Source: BA4 sp044376575 (lineage in GTDB: Bacteria > Bacteroidota > Bacteroidia > CAIKAF01). From it: DNA of 64,000 bases. The position numbers were made by a program, and so were the translations under genes. The stretch covers positions 1-64,000 of the forward strand of contig JBILKR010000009.1 in NCBI GenBank assembly GCA_044376575.1, given 5' to 3'. This document shows positions 16,440-27,500 of the stretch, piece after piece. Under the pieces are notes generated by a model. It did no database searches, was not told the DNA's origin, and worked only from the letters and a program-made list of their open reading frames with translations. The first letter of the stretch is position 1; each line of letters begins with the position of its first letter.

Positions 16440-18779
16440 ATGAAAAGAAAATTACTGATTATTGCTCTTGGCTTATGCTCATGGAATGCATATGCTCAAA
16501 ACATTCACAATAATCCTGCATCCAATCACGGTAATAAATTTGAACAACTTGGCACCATTTTACCTGATGCCAATACATACCGCACGGCCTCTGGTGCTCC
16601 GGGTCACGAATACTGGCAACAGCGCGCCGACTATGTGATTGATGCGCGACTGGATGAAGCAAATAAAATACTCTTCGGAAATGAAAAAATTACCTACGTA
16701 AATAATTCTCCGGATGTGCTTTCTTATTTGTGGCTTCAGTTAGACGAAAACCAACATCATCCTTCTTCTGAAAGTAATTTTTTTGATGGAAGTAAAATCA
16801 GTAATCCTGTATCAACTTCTACCATTGATAATTTCAATATCAGCGATAAACTCGCGGGCTATGGAGTAAATATTGAATCCGTAACCGATGATAAAGGCAA
16901 AGCCTTGTCATATACGATTAATAATACCATGATGCGGATTGATTTACCCAAACCGCTGAAATCCCGTTCTAAAATTTCTATCAATATCAAGTGGAATTAT
17001 AAAATTCCTGAACGCATGAAAGTGGGCGGCCGCGGTGGTTATGAAATGATGGATGATGGCAATGCTTTATTTACCATCACACAGTGGTTCCCCAGATTAT
17101 GTGTGTACAGCGATTATCAGGGATGGAATAACAAACAATTTACAGGTAGGGGAGAGTTTGCACTTCCTTTCGGAAATTATAAAGTGTATATGACTGTTCC
17201 TGCAGATCACGTGGTAGCATCGACAGGTACTTGTAAGAACTTAAAAAAGATATTATCTGCAACTGAGTGGGAGCGATGGACGGCCTCGAAGAATAGTAAA
17301 GAACCCATTGAAATCGTTACGCTCGAAGAAGCAAAAAACAAGGAATTAAAACCTGTAACCAATGTAACCCGAACATGGGAGTTTGAAGCGGAGAATGTAC
17401 GAGATTTTGCTTGGGGGTCGTCACGTAAGTTTATTTGGGATGCGATGGGTATTGATAATTACGGCAAGCAGGTGATGTGCATGAGTTATTATCCTAAAGA
17501 AGCCTATGGTTTATATCGTAAATATTCAACCAAAACAGTAGCACATACTATTCGTGTGTATTCAAAATTTACAACACGCTATCAGTATCCTGTGGCCATC
17601 AGTGTGGAAGCATCCAATGGAATGGAATACCCGATGATTTGTTTTAACTACGGTCGTACAGAAGAAGACGGAACATACAGCGAACGTACCAAGTATGGAA
17701 TGATCACTGTGATTATTCATGAAGTGGGACATAATTTCTTCCCGATGATCATCAATAGTGATGAGCGCCAGTGGAGCTGGATGGATGAGGGATTGAATAC
17801 CTTTGTTCAGTTTTTAACGGAACAGGAATTTGATAATAATTTCCCTTCATCCAGAGGACCTGCGCATAAAATTGTGGATTATATGCGATTGCCTAAAGAT
17901 CAGTTGGAACCCATCATGACCAACAGTGAGAACATCATTAATTTCGGAGCCAATGCTTATGGTAAACCGGCAACTGCATTAAATATTCTTCGCGAATCTA
18001 TCATGGGCAGAGAGTTATTTGATTTTGCATTCAAAACATACAGTGAACGCTGGGCATACAAACACCCTTCGCCGGCAGACTTTTTCAGAACTATGGAAGA
18101 CGCATCAGGAGTAGATCTCGACTGGTTCTGGAGAGGTTGGTTTCTTGACATTGAACCGGTAGATATTTCTCTCGACAGTGTACGTGCTTTTCAATTAAAA
18201 AATAAAACAGCTGTTGAGGTAGAAATGGATACCATCAATTATAAGCCGAACTACAGAGATAAGTTTCAAAATGTTTCCAAATTAAGAAACAAGCAAAGTG
18301 GAATGAAATTTTTAGTGGATCAGGATACCACCTTGCGTGATTTTTATTATTACTACAATCCCGATCAGGACAGCATTATAACTATTGTTGAGAACAGTAA
18401 TGAGGATATGGATATATTGTCGGCAGAGGAAATGGAAAAGTATAAAGACAAACATATTTATGAGCTGCATCTGAGCAATAAAGGCGGACTGGTAATGCCG
18501 GTGATTATTCAATGGAATTATAGCGATGGTACATCTGAAATTGACAGAATCAGTGCTTATATCTGGAGAAAAAATGAAAAGAAAGTGGTGAAAACTTTTA
18601 TTAAGGATAAGCCTGTTTCTTCAATTCTCCTTGATCCATTCAGAGAAACTGCGGATATTGATGAGAAGAATAACAACTGGCCTGCGCAGGAGATAAAATC
18701 AACGTTTGAGTTATTTAAAAATAAAGAGAATTACGAACGTAACACACCGGGTAATCCAATGCAACGCAGTAAAAAGTAA
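16440..18779 (+). CDS. M1 family metallopeptidase, exported
   Basis: A 779-residue zinc aminopeptidase-like protein with a signal peptide (ending about residue 20, YAQN). The zinc site is complete: HEVGH at 427-431 and the distal glutamate E450 in WMDEGLN, exactly the HEXXH-x18-E spacing of family M1. It should act in the periplasm or at the surface on peptides. The C-terminal 200 residues (about 575-779) look like the added beta and helical domain of Bacteroidota M1 enzymes. The start is the ATG at 16440, just after the HupE stop; an earlier in-frame ATG at 16431 overlaps HupE. No sorting domain is present. Confidence 0.9.
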   Translation: MKRKLLIIALGLCSWNAYAQNIHNNPASNHGNKFEQLGTILPDANTYRTASGAPGHEYWQQRADYVIDARLDEANKILFGNEKITYVNNSPDVLSYLWLQLDENQHHPSSESNFFDGSKISNPVSTSTIDNFNISDKLAGYGVNIESVTDDKGKALSYTINNTMMRIDLPKPLKSRSKISINIKWNYKIPERMKVGGRGGYEMMDDGNALFTITQWFPRLCVYSDYQGWNNKQFTGRGEFALPFGNYKVYMTVPADHVVASTGTCKNLKKILSATEWERWTASKNSKEPIEIVTLEEAKNKELKPVTNVTRTWEFEAENVRDFAWGSSRKFIWDAMGIDNYGKQVMCMSYYPKEAYGLYRKYSTKTVAHTIRVYSKFTTRYQYPVAISVEASNGMEYPMICFNYGRTEEDGTYSERTKYGMITVIIHEVGHNFFPMIINSDERQWSWMDEGLNTFVQFLTEQEFDNNFPSSRGPAHKIVDYMRLPKDQLEPIMTNSENIINFGANAYGKPATALNILRESIMGRELFDFAFKTYSERWAYKHPSPADFFRTMEDASGVDLDWFWRGWFLDIEPVDISLDSVRAFQLKNKTAVEVEMDTINYKPNYRDKFQNVSKLRNKQSGMKFLVDQDTTLRDFYYYYNPDQDSIITIVENSNEDMDILSAEEMEKYKDKHIYELHLSNKGGLVMPVIIQWNYSDGTSEIDRISAYIWRKNEKKVVKTFIKDKPVSSILLDPFRETADIDEKNNNWPAQEIKSTFELFKNKENYERNTPGNPMQRSKK

Positions 18780-18908
18780 ATCACTTATTGATTGAATGCG
18801 TTGATATTTTACCGGATAAATTTTTGTTTATTCCCCTTAATTCGTATAGTATTGTAATGTATTCGATATTCAATGAGGATTTCGAATATGTCTAATCCAT
18901 AACCCATC

Positions 18909-20033
18909 ATGTCAATAAAAATTATGCATACTGCCGATTTACATATCGGATTAAAATTCAATTCAATAAAATCGCAAACAGTACGTGATCAGTTGATTCA
19001 GGAACGTCTTGATTCCCTTGAAAGAATGATTCAGTCTGCAAATCAAAAAGAATGTGATTTCCTTGTAATTGCAGGTGATTTATTTGACAAAACGGATGTG
19101 CCCAAAAAAGATATCGATAAAACGATAAAGTTGCTTCAGACTTTTCATCAGGATGTACTGGTATTGCCCGGGAATCATGATTTTATTGTATCTCAATCTG
19201 GTCTTTGGAATTATTTTTATGATAAATCACAAGGATCAAATATTAAATTATTTTTTTCTCAGGAAGTATATACTGTTGAGAAAGAAAACAGGAATATTCA
19301 TTTCTATGCTTGTCCTTGTCCAAGTAAACATAGTAGTGAACACGTCATTGGATGGGTTGCAGAAATAGAAAAACATCCGAGTGATATTCATATTGGCATC
19401 GCACATGGAAACGTAGAGGGCTTAGGTCTGGATGGTGAAGGGAAATATTTTAACATGAGTGAGGCTGAGTTGAATAATGCCGGGGTGGACACATGGTTGC
19501 TGGGACATATTCATGTTCCTTTTCCTTCGCCGGATTTTGTTGGTAAACCCTATTGTTTTATGCCGGGTACTCATGCTCCAGAAAATATCAAGAGAAAATT
19601 TAAAGGCCAAGCCTGGTGCATTTCAATTGATGATGATAAAAATATATCCTTTGAACAGATCCGAACTGGTAAACTTTCATTTTTCAGGACTGAAAAATCG
19701 TTGAATAATTTATCTGATGTGCAGTTACTACTGGCAGAAATGAATGAACTCGAAAACAAGCATGCAATGATTGTCGAATATAAATTGTCAGGCAGTTTGT
19801 CTGTTGAAGATATTGAATTGTTAAACCAGGGTATCGATCAGATAAAAAATGAATTTTTAGAACTCACGGTGAATACATTTCTGACTACTAAAATTGATAT
19901 GAATATGATTCGTAATGAAATTCCGGAAGGCACTTTTGCATATCAGTTATTTTCAAGTATTGATGCCTCTGCCGATGAAGATAAAGAACTTGAAATGGAG
20001 ATTGCTTACGATATAATACAGACTTTAAAATGA
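18909..20033 (+). CDS. SbcD/YhaO-like metallophosphoesterase (DNA exonuclease subunit)
   Basis: A 374-residue calcineurin-like phosphoesterase. Metal-binding motifs appear in order: D10-L-H12 (TADLHIG), GDLFD, GNHD, an AHG motif and GHIH. This is the Mre11/SbcD arrangement. The next gene overlaps by four bases and encodes the Rad50/SbcC-like partner, so the pair should form an ATP-dependent nuclease that processes DNA ends. Size and layout are nearer to Bacillus YhaO than to E. coli SbcD. It is transcribed away from the M1 peptidase after a 129-base gap with no clear promoter. Confidence 0.88.
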   Translation: MSIKIMHTADLHIGLKFNSIKSQTVRDQLIQERLDSLERMIQSANQKECDFLVIAGDLFDKTDVPKKDIDKTIKLLQTFHQDVLVLPGNHDFIVSQSGLWNYFYDKSQGSNIKLFFSQEVYTVEKENRNIHFYACPCPSKHSSEHVIGWVAEIEKHPSDIHIGIAHGNVEGLGLDGEGKYFNMSEAELNNAGVDTWLLGHIHVPFPSPDFVGKPYCFMPGTHAPENIKRKFKGQAWCISIDDDKNISFEQIRTGKLSFFRTEKSLNNLSDVQLLLAEMNELENKHAMIVEYKLSGSLSVEDIELLNQGIDQIKNEFLELTVNTFLTTKIDMNMIRNEIPEGTFAYQLFSSIDASADEDKELEMEIAYDIIQTLK

Positions 20034-22471
20034 AACTGATTCAGATAACTTTATGTCCCTTTGCCGGTTTTACTAATCATACAGTCCATTTCTCCGATGG
20101 ATTGAATGTGATGTTTGGCCCTAATGAGCTGGGCAAAAGTACATTGTTTAATGCCATACATGCTGTACTTTTTATTTCGACAAACCTTCCCAAAAACAAT
20201 ACGGATTACAAATCAATCTTACCATTTTTTCCATTGCAAGGCAAGCATGATTTCATTGCTGTTGAATTACAATTTGAGTCTGCAAATAAGTTATATACAT
20301 TAAGAAAAAAATGGTCTGATGCTAAGTCAGTTTCAGCCTGCTCTTTAAGCAGTTCAGATGAAAATTTATCTACTCCCAATTCTGTGGACCAGCGATTGTC
20401 AGAATTGCTTAAAATCAACAGGGCTACCTGGGAACATGTTTTACTAATTAAACAATCATCCATTGGAGAAACTGTTTCTCGCCTGAAAGAACAAAAAAAT
20501 AATATTGATACAATAAGTCATGCTTCAGGGGATCAATTGAATGATATTGATCCGCAAAAGTTTTTGACAGCGATTAATAATCAGTTGGAAGAATATAATG
20601 AACGCTGGGATGCTGTAAATAAAAAGCCCGAGGGAGGCAGAGGTATAGATAATCCATGGAGTAAACCGGGTCATATTGCAGCACAATGGTATTTGGTGAA
20701 AACTATTTTTTCAAAAGGAGAGAACCTAAAGAAAATAGAACTGGAACTAGACAATGTAAATCAGGAACTTCAACTTGTTAATCATCAACTTACACCTGTA
20801 ATTGATTTCTTAAACTGGGCTCAGCCACTGAGTTCTTCTTTATCAAAAAGAATTGAAATTGAAAATAAGATTTTACAGTTTGAAAATCAATTGAACCCAT
20901 TGATGAATGAAATAAAGGAATGGCAAAGATGTGAAGATACTTTACCCATTCTTCAGCAAAACTATGATGATAAATCAGAGCAGATAAAATTGATAGAAAC
21001 CGAAAGTACTGTTGCAGAAAAACGATCTAAATTTCAATTGCTGCAGAATGATTTTAAAAAATTAAAAGAGCTAAAACAAAAAAATGATGATGGTAAAAAG
21101 GAATTGGGAAATATTCAGGAAATAAGTGAAGAGGATTATAAAAATTGTCTTCAATATTTGGATGAGTTGCATCAGGCCTCCATCAAAATGGATGCACAGC
21201 AGTTGATTGTTGAATTACTTTCAAATGAAAATACCGAAATACAAGTGTCTGCAGGAAAAGATAATCCAAGAAAAATTCAACTCCATCCGCAGCAACTTGA
21301 ACAAATAAAAACTTCCGGATTTGTTTCCATTAATCATCAGGGGCTTACCATTACAGTAAAAAGCGGTGTGGAATATATTGATCATTTAAAAAATATTATC
21401 CAACAAACATCTTCTGATACTGATGCTATTTTTAAAAAGTATAATCTTACTGGTATGGATGAGTTGAAAAAACAATATCATCAACGTCAGCAGCTGATAT
21501 CAAATCAACAGCAACTGAATAGCGATTATCAATTGATTTTGAGTGATCGAACATTTGAAGAGATGGAAAAGCAAATTGAGGAGCTCGCGTCATTACCCAT
21601 GACCAGAGATTTGGAAATCCTCAGAAAATTACAAGTTTCAGAAAAAGTAAACTTAAACCAGATTCAAAATGAAATAAATAAATCTCGCCATACAATTGAA
21701 GATTTTAAAAATAAATATACATCACTGGATGATTTAAATAAAGAACTATTACAAAAGAATACAAAAAAAATATTGCTTGAACAGTCTTTAAATACATTAG
21801 ATCCATTACCTGAAGGATATAAAACTGCTGCTGATTTTCAGTTGGAAATTCAACAATATCAAAAACAGAAAGATGAGTTAAAGGAGAAACAGAATACATT
21901 GATTCAGCAAAAAAGTATCCTTGAAATGAAAAGTCAGGAGGAAGAATTTACACTACCTGAATACAGAGAGAAATATATACTTGAAAACGATAGATTAAAT
22001 CAGCTGTTTAAAAAATCAGCGGTGTTGGAAAGACTAAGAAATCGTTGTATTGCAATGATTGCAGAACAAAAGGCTGATCCGTTTCAAGAAGTTAGGGCAG
22101 ACATTAAAAAATACCTGAAAGAGTTAACCAATGAAAAATATACTTCTTTCACAGATGATCATGGCGTTCCAACGGATATAACATCAGATCAATCCGGTAT
22201 CACTATTCCGGCTACTTCATTAAGTGTGGGTATGCGTGGATCACTTGCAATAGCCTTGCGTCTGGCTTATGCCAAAAAATATATGCAAGAGATGTATGGA
22301 TTTTTATTAATGGATGATCCGTTAACAGAGTTGGACGAAGAAAGAAGTATTTTGGCTTCCGGGGTTATTTCTGCATTTGCTCAGCAAAAACAAGTTATAC
22401 TGATGACCTGCGATAAAGACCATGCAAGATTATTTGAACATGCACATGCTTTATCATATACAAAGGCATAA
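20030..22471 (+). CDS. SbcC/Rad50/YhaN-like ATPase
   Basis: An 813-residue ABC-type ATPase. Walker A is FGPNELGKST (about 30-39), and the C-terminal part has the signature-like LSVGMRGSLAIALRLAYA region and Walker B LLMDDPLTELDEER. Long helical segments lie between, with a beta-rich insertion near residues 405-460. No CxxC zinc hook was found in the coiled coil, unlike Rad50 and E. coli SbcC and like YhaN. The start overlaps the nuclease gene (ATGA-type), so the two are translationally coupled. The likely role is DNA-end processing in repair or against foreign DNA. It ends two bases before a convergent HEPN gene. Confidence 0.88.
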   Translation: MKLIQITLCPFAGFTNHTVHFSDGLNVMFGPNELGKSTLFNAIHAVLFISTNLPKNNTDYKSILPFFPLQGKHDFIAVELQFESANKLYTLRKKWSDAKSVSACSLSSSDENLSTPNSVDQRLSELLKINRATWEHVLLIKQSSIGETVSRLKEQKNNIDTISHASGDQLNDIDPQKFLTAINNQLEEYNERWDAVNKKPEGGRGIDNPWSKPGHIAAQWYLVKTIFSKGENLKKIELELDNVNQELQLVNHQLTPVIDFLNWAQPLSSSLSKRIEIENKILQFENQLNPLMNEIKEWQRCEDTLPILQQNYDDKSEQIKLIETESTVAEKRSKFQLLQNDFKKLKELKQKNDDGKKELGNIQEISEEDYKNCLQYLDELHQASIKMDAQQLIVELLSNENTEIQVSAGKDNPRKIQLHPQQLEQIKTSGFVSINHQGLTITVKSGVEYIDHLKNIIQQTSSDTDAIFKKYNLTGMDELKKQYHQRQQLISNQQQLNSDYQLILSDRTFEEMEKQIEELASLPMTRDLEILRKLQVSEKVNLNQIQNEINKSRHTIEDFKNKYTSLDDLNKELLQKNTKKILLEQSLNTLDPLPEGYKTAADFQLEIQQYQKQKDELKEKQNTLIQQKSILEMKSQEEEFTLPEYREKYILENDRLNQLFKKSAVLERLRNRCIAMIAEQKADPFQEVRADIKKYLKELTNEKYTSFTDDHGVPTDITSDQSGITIPATSLSVGMRGSLAIALRLAYAKKYMQEMYGFLLMDDPLTELDEERSILASGVISAFAQQKQVILMTCDKDHARLFEHAHALSYTKA

Positions 22472-22473
22472 CG

Positions 22474-23163
22474 CTATTTGAAAAATTTCTCCTTGTTGAT
22501 CACCGGATATTTTATGGCTCCCCATTGATGATTGGGATGTGCAATCATGGTTTCTATATTGATTGTATTCAAATGCTGAAGAATAGTAATGCCGTGTTTA
22601 ATTTGTAACCTGTTTACTTTACTTCCATAAGTTGAGTTGCCATGAATCAATTGATTTCTCAGCACATAAAGATTATCCAATACCATACCTAGCAATTTTA
22701 CGGCATCTTTTTTTTCTAAATAAGAAGTTGCTCTGTCAAAATATTTATCAATAATTTCATCAGAAAATTCTTCTTGATCATTGATTGCATTCCAGTATCC
22801 CTGGTATAAAAATTTATTATGAATCACAGATTTTATTTCATTCGAAAAGCGTAACCATAAAAATGAAAAGTAGTCTCCTTTCTGATTCAGTGCATCAATC
22901 GTTTGAATAAAATCTTTGTAGTTTTTCTTTTCTCTGGTTATTTCTCCTTTCTCCAAAGAAGTATTGTTCGTTTCCGTATAGCAACAATTAAATGCAATCC
23001 AGAGCGAAATAAACTGGAAGTCAATTTTTTGTGACGATTCTTCAGCAGCCTTTATCCAACTGATAGAGCGGTGTATTCTTATGTAATTATCATTTTGATC
23101 ATTGAATCCACCATTCTTTAATTTCTTTTTTAATGTTGCCGATGATACGGTTTTGATACTCAT
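22474..23163 (-). CDS. HEPN-domain protein, possible RNase
   Basis: A 229-residue protein with the HEPN RNase motif R-x4-H at R169-N170...H174 (LRNQLIHGNSTYGSKVNR), preceded by a long helical region. The C-terminal segment ends in WGAIKYPV, a tail that I associate with a widespread stand-alone HEPN family ending in W-G-x-x-x-Y-P. HEPN domains often cleave RNA in toxin-antitoxin, abortive-infection and other conflict systems. No antitoxin (MNT, DUF86 partner) is adjacent. The start is an ATG. It is convergent with the SbcC-like gene, with two bases between stops, and co-directional with the FkbM gene upstream. Its activity is inferred from the motif. Confidence 0.72.
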   Translation of the reverse strand: MSIKTVSSATLKKKLKNGGFNDQNDNYIRIHRSISWIKAAEESSQKIDFQFISLWIAFNCCYTETNNTSLEKGEITREKKNYKDFIQTIDALNQKGDYFSFLWLRFSNEIKSVIHNKFLYQGYWNAINDQEEFSDEIIDKYFDRATSYLEKKDAVKLLGMVLDNLYVLRNQLIHGNSTYGSKVNRLQIKHGITILQHLNTINIETMIAHPNHQWGAIKYPVINKEKFFK

Positions 23164-23165
23164 TT

Positions 23166-23909
23166 TTATTTTATATCAGATGATGATTGATGTATAAATA
23201 TATAATTCACTCCTTCTTCCTTTCCATCGGTATCTCTGATGATCTGTCCATCAAAATACTTCATTGTATATCCTTTTTCCTGCATGTAAGTTTTTACTTT
23301 CTGACCAATGCTTCCGTTCTCAAAACCGTCATTAATTTCAATCATCATCTTTGGATGAAACTCCTCAATCATTTTTGTCATGCCTTGCAGTGCTTCGGGT
23401 TCATGGCCTTCTACATCCAGTTTAATAAAAGAGAGCTGTTGTATTTTATTTATATACCATTCATCCAATGCAATGGTTTCTATACGAATTCCGTTTTTTG
23501 AATTTGCCTGTTGCAGGGATGCTTCATAATAATTCTCAGATCCGTCTTCGTATGTGGGGATAGAAATGTAGGCTTCTCCGGCTGCATTCGATACGGCCTT
23601 TTTTAAACAGGTTACATTTATTAATCCGCTTTTTTTAACGTTGTTTTCCAGCGTATCAAAAGTGTTGGGGACAGGTTCAAATGCATAAACTTTACCACTG
23701 TTTCCTACCTGTATGGACAAGAACTTTGTATATAATCCAAAATTGGTTCCGATATCTAATACCGTATCTCCCGGCTTTACTAATAAACGAATTACTTCCA
23801 GGTCTTTTTCATCGTTCAAGGTTACAGCACTGAATTTTTTAAAATAATAGAGTTGCCTGATTTTATTTTTTATAAAACCGGGCAGCAACTTGTATAGTTT
23901 CTTTTTCAA
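23166..23909 (-). CDS. FkbM family methyltransferase
   Basis: A 247-residue SAM-dependent methyltransferase. Motif I is VLDIGTNFGLYT (about 51-62), with AFEPVPNTF and FIKLDVEGHE (the FkbM hallmark). Members usually O-methylate sugars in glycans or natural products. The N-terminus (KKKLYKLLPGFIKNK) fits the family, but the only start is TTG at 23909: no ATG lies upstream before a stop codon, and the next in-frame ATG would remove the SAM-binding site. Two exact -7 boxes lie 16 and 25 bases upstream and support this start. The HEPN gene follows after two bases. Confidence 0.87.
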   Translation of the reverse strand: MKKKLYKLLPGFIKNKIRQLYYFKKFSAVTLNDEKDLEVIRLLVKPGDTVLDIGTNFGLYTKFLSIQVGNSGKVYAFEPVPNTFDTLENNVKKSGLINVTCLKKAVSNAAGEAYISIPTYEDGSENYYEASLQQANSKNGIRIETIALDEWYINKIQQLSFIKLDVEGHEPEALQGMTKMIEEFHPKMMIEINDGFENGSIGQKVKTYMQEKGYTMKYFDGQIIRDTDGKEEGVNYIFIHQSSSDIK

Positions 23910-23925
23910 TATCTTTACTTTTAAT

Positions 23926-23942
23926 CAAAAGTAACAAATGTA
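23926..23942 (-). promoter_or_regulatory. Tandem -7 boxes upstream of the FkbM gene
   Basis: On the minus strand TACATTTG (23942-23935) and TACTTTTG (23933-23926) are two exact TAnnTTTG matches one base apart, inside the 33-base gap shared with the divergent rnhB gene. They suggest alternative transcription starts for the TTG-initiated methyltransferase gene. Confidence 0.45.
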
Positions 23943-24542
23943 ATGTTGGCAAAAAATTTTTCAGGGAAGGAGTTGGAGGCCGGGTGTGATGAGGCCGGAC
24001 GCGGCTGCCTTGCCGGACCTGTCTTTGCCGCATCTGTTATATTGCCTAAACGGTTTAATCATCCGTTGCTCAACGATTCAAAACAACTTACTGAAAAAGA
24101 AAGACTGCTATTGCGTGATGTAATTATTGAGAAAGCTGTTGCCTATGCTGTCGCGTCTGTTGATCATCAGGAAATTGATAAAATCAATATTTTAAATGCG
24201 TCGATTTTAGCCATGCATCGCTCACTGGATAATTTAACCGTGCAACCTGAATATTTAATTATTGATGGCAATCGTTTTAAGCCGTACAAAGAAATTCCTC
24301 ATTCAACGATAGTAAAGGGAGATGCGCGTTTCAGAAGTATTGCCGCGGCATCTATTCTAGCAAAAACATTTCGGGATGATTATATGCTGGCCATCCATGA
24401 AGAATACCCGCACTATCAATGGAAAAAAAATAAAGGTTATCCTACAACAGATCATCGTAAAGCAATAATGGAATATGGGCTGAGTCCTTACCATCGTCTA
24501 TCCTTTCGTCAACTCAAAGACCAACTGGAATTCAATTTCTGA
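23943..24542 (+). CDS. rnhB: Ribonuclease HII
   Basis: Cleaves RNA in RNA-DNA hybrids and removes misincorporated ribonucleotides from DNA. Its 199 residues start with the family motif GCDEAGRG (14-21), giving catalytic D16 and E17. A further catalytic aspartate lies in YLIIDGNRF, and the SIAAASILAKTFRDD segment is typical of type 2 RNases H. The gene is divergent from the FkbM gene with 33 bases between starts. A near-consensus TATCTTTA lies in that gap. Confidence 0.96.
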   Translation: MLAKNFSGKELEAGCDEAGRGCLAGPVFAASVILPKRFNHPLLNDSKQLTEKERLLLRDVIIEKAVAYAVASVDHQEIDKINILNASILAMHRSLDNLTVQPEYLIIDGNRFKPYKEIPHSTIVKGDARFRSIAAASILAKTFRDDYMLAIHEEYPHYQWKKNKGYPTTDHRKAIMEYGLSPYHRLSFRQLKDQLEFNF

Positions 24543-24575
24543 TTTTTCTTTTTATCTTTAATTAAAATCATTTGT

Positions 24576-27500
24576 ATGTTTAAACACTTACTCCTGTCTT
24601 TTTTATTTTTTATTTCAGTAACACAAAATTTTTCTCAGCTTGTCATCAATGAAGGAAGTAATAAAAATTATTCCACCCTTGCGGATGAAGATGGTGAATT
24701 TGAAGACTGGATTGAAATATACAATGCAGGTAACACTGCTATTGATTTATATAATTACAGCCTGAGCGATAATCAATCGATGCCCGACAAATGGGTATTT
24801 CCGCATCAACTGATACAGCCCGGTGAATTTCTTAAGGTGTATTGCAGTGGGAAAGACAGGTACGCTTCAACTCCATTTGTGCATGTGCTTACTGACTCAT
24901 TATTTCAACCGCAGACCGGATGGAACACCCATCAGTTTGATACTCCTTTTTACTGGGATGGTGTATCGAATATTGTCATCAATGTTTGTTCGTATAATAA
25001 TGCCGGTTATGTAACCAATTCAGTGCACCGGCAGTCAGCAACCACATATAATTCCACTGTATTTTCATTCGAAGATGGCAGCCCGAATGCGTGTAACTAT
25101 AACAATGGCTATGTGATTCAGCAACGACCAAATTTACGCCTGAATGGAATGACTATTGGTAGCGGAACCATTACCAATTCACCCTACGACTATCCGGCAC
25201 CTTATGGTAACTGGTACTGGGGAGCAAGGCATCAGATTTTAATCAAAGGTTCAGAACTGGCCGCATCCGGTCTCACAGCCGGCGATATTCAATCACTCGC
25301 ATTTGATATTGAATATACTGATCCTGTAACATACACTTATGTTGAATATAGTATTTCCAGTGTAGGTTTGAATGAAATGACCAACGCATACATTCCACTA
25401 AATGGTTATAAGTATCACACCAATTTTAAGATTGATGCCACCGGAGAAAATATTTATTTTTTTTCACCTGCTGATCAGTTGATCAGTTCGCTTGATGTAG
25501 ATTGTGGTGAAGGTTATGATGTAAGTATCGGTGCATATCCTGATGCTTCCACTACCATAAAGAAATTTTCTGTACCCACTCCCGGAGCATCCAATAATTC
25601 ATCTTCTCCTGCAGATCTTTATGCGTTTGCACCCTTATTTACATTAAGCAGCGGGATTTATAATACTCCTGTTTCTGTAAGTATTATTGATCCGAACGTG
25701 CCCAATGCGAGTGTTTATTATACCACAGATGGTTCAAATCCTGATACCACCTCTGCTGTATGGGACGGTACACCAATTTATATTTATCAGTCAACAGTAG
25801 TCAGGGCGAAAGCATACGTTAACGGATTGTTGCCAAGTAATATCAGCTCTGCATCTTATTTATTCAATGTAGATCATGTAACCCCAATTATCTCAGTGAT
25901 TACTGATAATGAAAACTTATTCGGACCAACAGGAATGTTTGATAATCCTTTAAACGATTGGTTAAAAGCGGCACACGTGGATTATTTTGATTCTACCGAT
26001 GCGCATAATTTATTATTTACACGCAGAACAGGAATCATCATGGACGGCGGATGGGGAGGTAGTCGTACGCATCCTCAGAAATCTTTTCGCATAAAATTTA
26101 ATGATCAGGTATTAGGTCAGGGCCCCATCAATTATCCAATTAATCCTGATCGCCCCAACCGAACTCAATTCAGTGATTTTTATTTAAGGAATGGTAGTAA
26201 TCAATTTTTAGTATTACCATATAAAGATGCATGTCAGGTGAAAATGATGTCGAAGGATGCGAATTTATATTATTCTGCGTGGAGACCGGTAACAGTTTAT
26301 ATCAACGGAATGTATTGGGGATTGTATGAACTGCGTGAAAAATATAATATCGAAATGTTTCAGACGCTGGAGAATGCACATCCTGATTCTATAGAAATTC
26401 TATCACTCAGTGCTTTTTATAATTATACACTCAGAGCGCTGGAAGGATCGGTACAATCTTTTTATGATTCATATGATGATTTCTTACAAATTAATGTAAA
26501 TGATACTTCTTTCTGGACACAGGCAGATCAGTATTTTGATATGAAGTATTACAACGATTATATCATTGCTGAATCGTGGATGGGGAATGTTGATTGGCCT
26601 GGAAATAATATTAAAATTTATAGATCTAATGCAACAAATTTCCGCTGGAGGTATTGTCTGATCGATCAGGAACTGGCATTAAATCCGAATGGTTGGACGG
26701 ACTGTTATTCCAATCATATCAGTTATCTGTTGGGACAAAGCACAGATAATCCATTCATCAATGTATGGCTAAGAGGCATTCAAAATCATCGTTTCAGGAA
26801 TTATTTTATCAATCGTTTTGCTGATCAGATGAATACGTTGTATTTGCCTTCACGATTATTAAGTATTGAGAACGGAATGTTTGAACAAGTAGTGGTGGAA
26901 ATGGCTAATGAATATCAGCGATGGGGTGATCCATGGAATGTACCAGGACAATTAAATGCGTTTTATAATAATCACATTACTTTCCAGAATGAACTTGCTT
27001 GTCGCTCTAGTCAGGTAAGAGATCATATTCAAAATGGATTTAATCTGCCACAACAGGTGGATGTAGATCTTGATGTATTTCCTTCGCAGGGTGGAAAAAT
27101 AAATATCAGTACAGTAACACCTGACACATATCCATGGAGTGGTGTTTATTTTGATGGCTTACCTGTAAAAATTGAAGCCCTTCCGGATACCGGATTTATG
27201 TTTTCTCACTGGGAGCCCAATGCATTGATTGCAGATACGCTTCAGCCTGTATTTCTGGATACACTGCAAACCAATGCCGTGCTTTTTAAAGCCTATTTTA
27301 AACCGATTCCCGGATTTGGTACAGAAGATCAGTCTCAGTTTTCGTTTCAGTTGTATCCTAATCCTTCCTCGGAATTTATTCACGTTACTTTCTCTTCTGC
27401 AGTGCATCAGGATACCTATTCATTTGAAATTCTGGATATGCAGGGTAGAAAAATGGATGTCGGAAATAACAGTTTAAAAAGCATACATGCACAGTTGGAT

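Noticed and set aside
20030..22471. Classical SbcC/Rad50 with zinc hook
   Set aside because: No CxxC motif was found in the coiled-coil part, so the YhaN-like label is preferred.
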